This document shows, in pieces, positions 61,695 through 64,000 of a stretch of DNA of 64,000 bases. Source of the stretch: Acidimicrobiaceae bacterium. GTDB lineage: Bacteria; Actinomycetota; Acidimicrobiia; Acidimicrobiales; RAAP-2. The notes beneath the pieces are model-generated. The model did not search any database. It was not told where the DNA came from and was given only the letters and a program-made list of their open reading frames with translations. The stretch covers positions 29,388 to 93,387 of the forward strand of contig PLZW01000012.1 of the NCBI GenBank assembly GCA_003153575.1. The letters are read 5' to 3'. Each line of letters starts with the position of its first letter. Position 1 is the first letter of the stretch. Made by a program: the position numbers and the translations under genes.

Positions 61695-62452
61695 AGACCG
61701 TCCGTGACACAGGCCTCCTGTTCCACCGCTACATCGTGCAGATGCTGCGCAACCCGGTCTGGCTGGTGGTCGGGTTCTCGACGCCGATCCTGTACCTGGT
61801 GCTGTTCACCCCGCTACTCAAGAGCCTGCCCGGGGTCCGGGGGTTCCCGACGGGTGGCGTGCTGCAGATCTTCCTACCCGGGATCCTGGCCCTGCTGGCC
61901 TTCGCCAGCGGTTCCAGCGCCGGCTTCGGCACCATCTTCGAACTGCAGTCGGGCCTTATCGAGCGGCTGCGGGTCACCCCGGCCAGCCGGTTCGCCATCC
62001 TGTTCGGGCCCCTGCTGTCGGGCCTGGTGACGATGACGGTGTTCGACGCCGTCGTGGTGGCCGTGGGGGTCGGTTTCGGATTCCACGTGCACTGGGCCGG
62101 CCTGGCCGTGCTCACCGTGCTGCTGTGGCTCCTGGCCACCCTGATGGGCGCCTTCTCGACGGCCACCGCCCTGGTCACCAAGGAGATCAGCGCCTTCGCC
62201 GCCGTCATCAACGGGATCAACCTCCCGATCCTGCTGCTGGCCGGGGTGCTGTTGCCGATCTCGCTCGGACCGTTGTGGCTGCGGGTCCTCGCCCACCTGA
62301 ACCCGCTGTACTACCTGGTGGTGGCGGCCCGGTCGCTGGCCGTGGGTCACATCGCCACCGCCGTGGTGTGGCAGGCGTTCGCGGTGCTGGTGCCGCTGTG
62401 CGTCGTCGTCCTGGCCTGGGCCACCCGGGTCTTCCGCCGGGCCGTCGCCTGA
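61691..62452 (+). CDS. ABC-2 type permease (DrrB-type)
   Basis: 253 residues with six hydrophobic segments of the ABC2_membrane type; the ERLRVTPASRFAILFGPLLSGLV segment and the C-terminal LNPLYYLVVAARSLAVG motif are characteristic of DrrB-like permeases. ATG 61691 overlaps the ATPase stop (ATGA). Completes the PadR-DrrAB drug-efflux cassette. Confidence 0.92.
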   Translation: MKTVRDTGLLFHRYIVQMLRNPVWLVVGFSTPILYLVLFTPLLKSLPGVRGFPTGGVLQIFLPGILALLAFASGSSAGFGTIFELQSGLIERLRVTPASRFAILFGPLLSGLVTMTVFDAVVVAVGVGFGFHVHWAGLAVLTVLLWLLATLMGAFSTATALVTKEISAFAAVINGINLPILLLAGVLLPISLGPLWLRVLAHLNPLYYLVVAARSLAVGHIATAVVWQAFAVLVPLCVVVLAWATRVFRRAVA

Positions 62453-62493
62453 CCTTCGGCACCCGAGGCGGCGCTGTCGCCGATTGGCGGCGT

Positions 62494-62581
62494 TGGCGGA
62501 GGCGGTGGGATTTGAACCCACGGTGAGTTTCCCCACACACGATTTCCAATCGTGCCGATTCGGCCGCTCTCGCACGCCTCC
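62494..62581 (-). tRNA. tRNA-Ser(GGA)
   Basis: An 88-base class II tRNA with encoded CCA: acceptor GGAGGCG/CGCCTCC, G73, long variable arm (GTGGGGAAACTCAC), T-loop GTTCAAATC, anticodon loop TTGGAAA (anticodon GGA at 62545-62547). It reads UCC and UCU serine codons. The second serine tRNA in the window. Confidence 0.96.
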
Positions 62582-62713
62582 GTGCCGGTGGTCGTCCGGG
62601 TGACCCCGGGGCGTCCACAGCCCCGACAGGCTACTCCGGTGACCCTATGGGCCGGGACGCCCGGAGTCCCCGTCATCCGCGGGAGCGGTAACATCGCAGT
62701 GCCCCCGTTGGTG

Positions 62714-62825
62714 GGTGCGACGGCTGGGTCCTGCGCAACGTCCTCCTGTGAATCGAGTCAGGGTCGGAAGGCAGCAGCTCTCAGCGGGTAAGGCCGTGTG
62801 CCGCAGTCAACCTGGCCGTCGCACC
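62714..62825 (+). ncRNA. ffs: Signal recognition particle RNA (4.5S type)
   Basis: The conserved helix 8 motif GTCAGGGTCGGAAGGCAGCAGC is present as GTCAGGGTCGGAAG and GCAGCAGC, and the ends pair through GGTGCGACGG (62714) and CCGTCGCACC (ending 62825). The about 112-base length is the short bacterial SRP RNA. It binds Ffh and targets membrane proteins to the translocon. As in many actinobacteria it lies directly upstream of dnaX. Confidence 0.9.
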
Positions 62826-62872
62826 GACCGCCGGGGGCGTCCCGGCAGGATAACCGTGTCCGGGGCGACCGG

Positions 62873-62878
62873 TAGGCT
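62873..62878 (+). promoter_or_regulatory. Candidate leaderless -10 element of dnaX
   Basis: TAGGCT ends 6 bases (CCCGGC) before the GTG start of dnaX; no Shine-Dalgarno sequence is present. Confidence 0.5.
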
Positions 62879-62884
62879 CCCGGC

Positions 62885-64000
62885 GTGGCCGACGCGACCG
62901 AGGAAGTCCCCTACCAGTCCCTCTACCGGCGCTTCCGTCCGTCGACGTTCGCCGAGGTGCGCGGCCAGGACCACGTCGTCCTCGCCCTGCGCAACGCGGT
63001 GCGGGACGGGCGGGTGGCCCACGCCTACCTGTTCAGCGGCCCCCGGGGCACCGGCAAGACGTCGACGGCCCGCATCCTGGCCAAGGCGCTCAACTGCACC
63101 GACCTCCACGACGGCGAGCCCTGCGGTGTCTGCCCGTCGTGCGTCGAGATCACCCGGGGCACGTCGATGGACGTCCACGAGCTCGACGCCGCCTCCAACA
63201 ACGGCGTCGACGCCATGCGCGACCTGGTGGCGCGGGCCGCCCTCGGCTCGCCGGGCCGTCAGAAGGTCTACATCGTCGACGAGGTCCACATGCTCTCGCC
63301 GGCGGCGTCCAACGCGTTGTTGAAGACGCTGGAGGAACCGCCGGCCCACGTGATCTTCGTGCTGGCCACCACCGACCCCCAGAAGGTCCTGCCCACCATC
63401 AGGAGCCGCACCCAGCACTTCGAGTTCCGCCTGCTCGGTCCCGACACGCTCTCGGATCTCCTCAACCAGGTGCGTCGTGATGCGCACCTCGACGTGGGCG
63501 ACGACGCCCTCGACCTCGCCGTCCGCCGGGGCCGGGGTTCGGCCCGCGACGCCCTGTCGGTGCTCGACCAGGTGGCCGCCTCGGACGCCATTGACGACGA
63601 CCTGCCCGAGCTCGACGAAGTGGTGGAGGCGCTGGCCGAACGCGACGTCGAGCGGGCTCTGGTGGCCGTGGCCCACCTGACCGCCGCCGGGTTCAGCCCC
63701 CAGCAGCTCACCGTCGACCTGGTCGACCACTTGCGCCAGGGCTTCCTCGCCCTCGTCGCTCCCGAGCTCGTGACCGTGGCCGGAGCCGAGCGGGACGCCC
63801 TGGCTGCCCAAGCCGGCCGGGTCGGACTCGCCGCCCTGGTTCGGGCGATGGAAGACCTGGGTCGGGCCCAGATCGGGATGCGGGACGCCCCCGATCCTCG
63901 GGTCAACCTCGAGGTGGCGCTCGTCCGGCTGACTTACCCCGAGGCCGACGACTCGCCGGCGGCTCTCCTGGCCCGCGTCGAACGCCTCGAGGCGTTCGAC
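62885..64000 (+). CDS. dnaX: DNA polymerase III subunit gamma/tau (3' truncated)
   Basis: The first 372 residues of DnaX, cut by the window end. It is the clamp-loader ATPase of the replicative polymerase. N-terminal YQSLYRRFRPSTFAEVRGQDHV, Walker A GPRGTGKTS (from Gly52), a four-Cys zinc module (LNCTDLHDGEPCGVCPSC), the DEVHML Walker B and the RSRTQHFEF sensor region are all intact. The GTG start gives the standard family N-terminus. The tau-specific C-terminal part lies beyond the window. Confidence 0.95.
   Translation, partial: MADATEEVPYQSLYRRFRPSTFAEVRGQDHVVLALRNAVRDGRVAHAYLFSGPRGTGKTSTARILAKALNCTDLHDGEPCGVCPSCVEITRGTSMDVHELDAASNNGVDAMRDLVARAALGSPGRQKVYIVDEVHMLSPAASNALLKTLEEPPAHVIFVLATTDPQKVLPTIRSRTQHFEFRLLGPDTLSDLLNQVRRDAHLDVGDDALDLAVRRGRGSARDALSVLDQVAASDAIDDDLPELDEVVEALAERDVERALVAVAHLTAAGFSPQQLTVDLVDHLRQGFLALVAPELVTVAGAERDALAAQAGRVGLAALVRAMEDLGRAQIGMRDAPDPRVNLEVALVRLTYPEADDSPAALLARVERLEAFD

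Noticed and set aside
1..64000. CRISPR arrays, integrases, transposases or phage genes
   Set aside because: No regularly spaced direct repeats and no recombinase or transposase motifs were seen; the accessory character of 35-49 kb rests only on gene content and composition.

Overview
The window is about 64 kb of high-GC actinobacterial DNA. Several features point to an uncultured relative of the Acidimicrobiia. These include a mycothiol-dependent formaldehyde dehydrogenase, a deazaflavin (F420)-type nitroreductase, wax ester synthase/diacylglycerol acyltransferases, an MmpL transporter and a MarP-like protease. There is also a secreted protein with GYWLV..DGG..FGDA repeats and a lipoprotein with C-x5-C-x-AVG repeats, which I associate with this class. 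The class assignment is inference; the actinobacterial assignment is well supported.

Layout. 0-3.3 kb: two paralogous amidohydrolases, an acetoacetate-decarboxylase-like protein and panD. 3.6-9.4 kb: a phosphoribosyltransferase-hydrolase fusion, a lipoprotein hydrolase, a large secreted GH3 enzyme and a small secreted protein. 9.5-17.3 kb: a lipid block with a P450, two WS/DGAT enzymes, an esterase-like hydrolase and an acyl-CoA synthetase. 17.6-20.2 kb: a large secreted protein with metallopeptidase-like, PKD and six-repeat regions. 20.2-28.9 kb: a Rieske oxygenase/dehydrogenase/hydrolase operon, a crotonase, mycothiol-dependent formaldehyde dehydrogenase, TetR, a PLP decarboxylase and a methyltransferase. 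29-34.8 kb: a repeat lipoprotein, a MarP-like protease, a GH15 enzyme and a metallo-beta-lactamase-fold protein.

34.9-49.2 kb looks accessory: many small genes and locally lower GC. It holds a MarR/flavoprotein pair, a Tat-exported phosphoesterase and a DUF929 protein. It then holds a locus in which three copies of a very short, protein-level-conserved peptide (40.8, 41.1 and 47.4 kb) surround a one-polypeptide ACP - fatty acyl-AMP ligase - acyltransferase, three small membrane proteins and an MFS transporter. It ends with a frameshifted cobQ and an aberrant tRNA-Lys. From 49.4 kb the content is mostly core: lysS, an MmpL transporter, a secreted propeller-like protein, a TetR-controlled deazaflavin-reductase operon with visible tandem operators, and tRNA-Ser(CGA). 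An amino-acid-binding lipoprotein, a quinone-reductase-like enzyme, tadA, a PadR-DrrAB cassette, tRNA-Ser(GGA), the SRP RNA and the 5' part of dnaX follow.

A regulatory pattern recurs across the window. Six genes (GH3, panD, a small helical protein, cobQ, tadA, dnaX) have a TANNNT -10-like hexamer exactly 6 nt before an ATG or GTG and no Shine-Dalgarno sequence, as expected for leaderless transcription. Most other genes have clear purine-rich ribosome binding sites or ATGA/GTGA overlaps.
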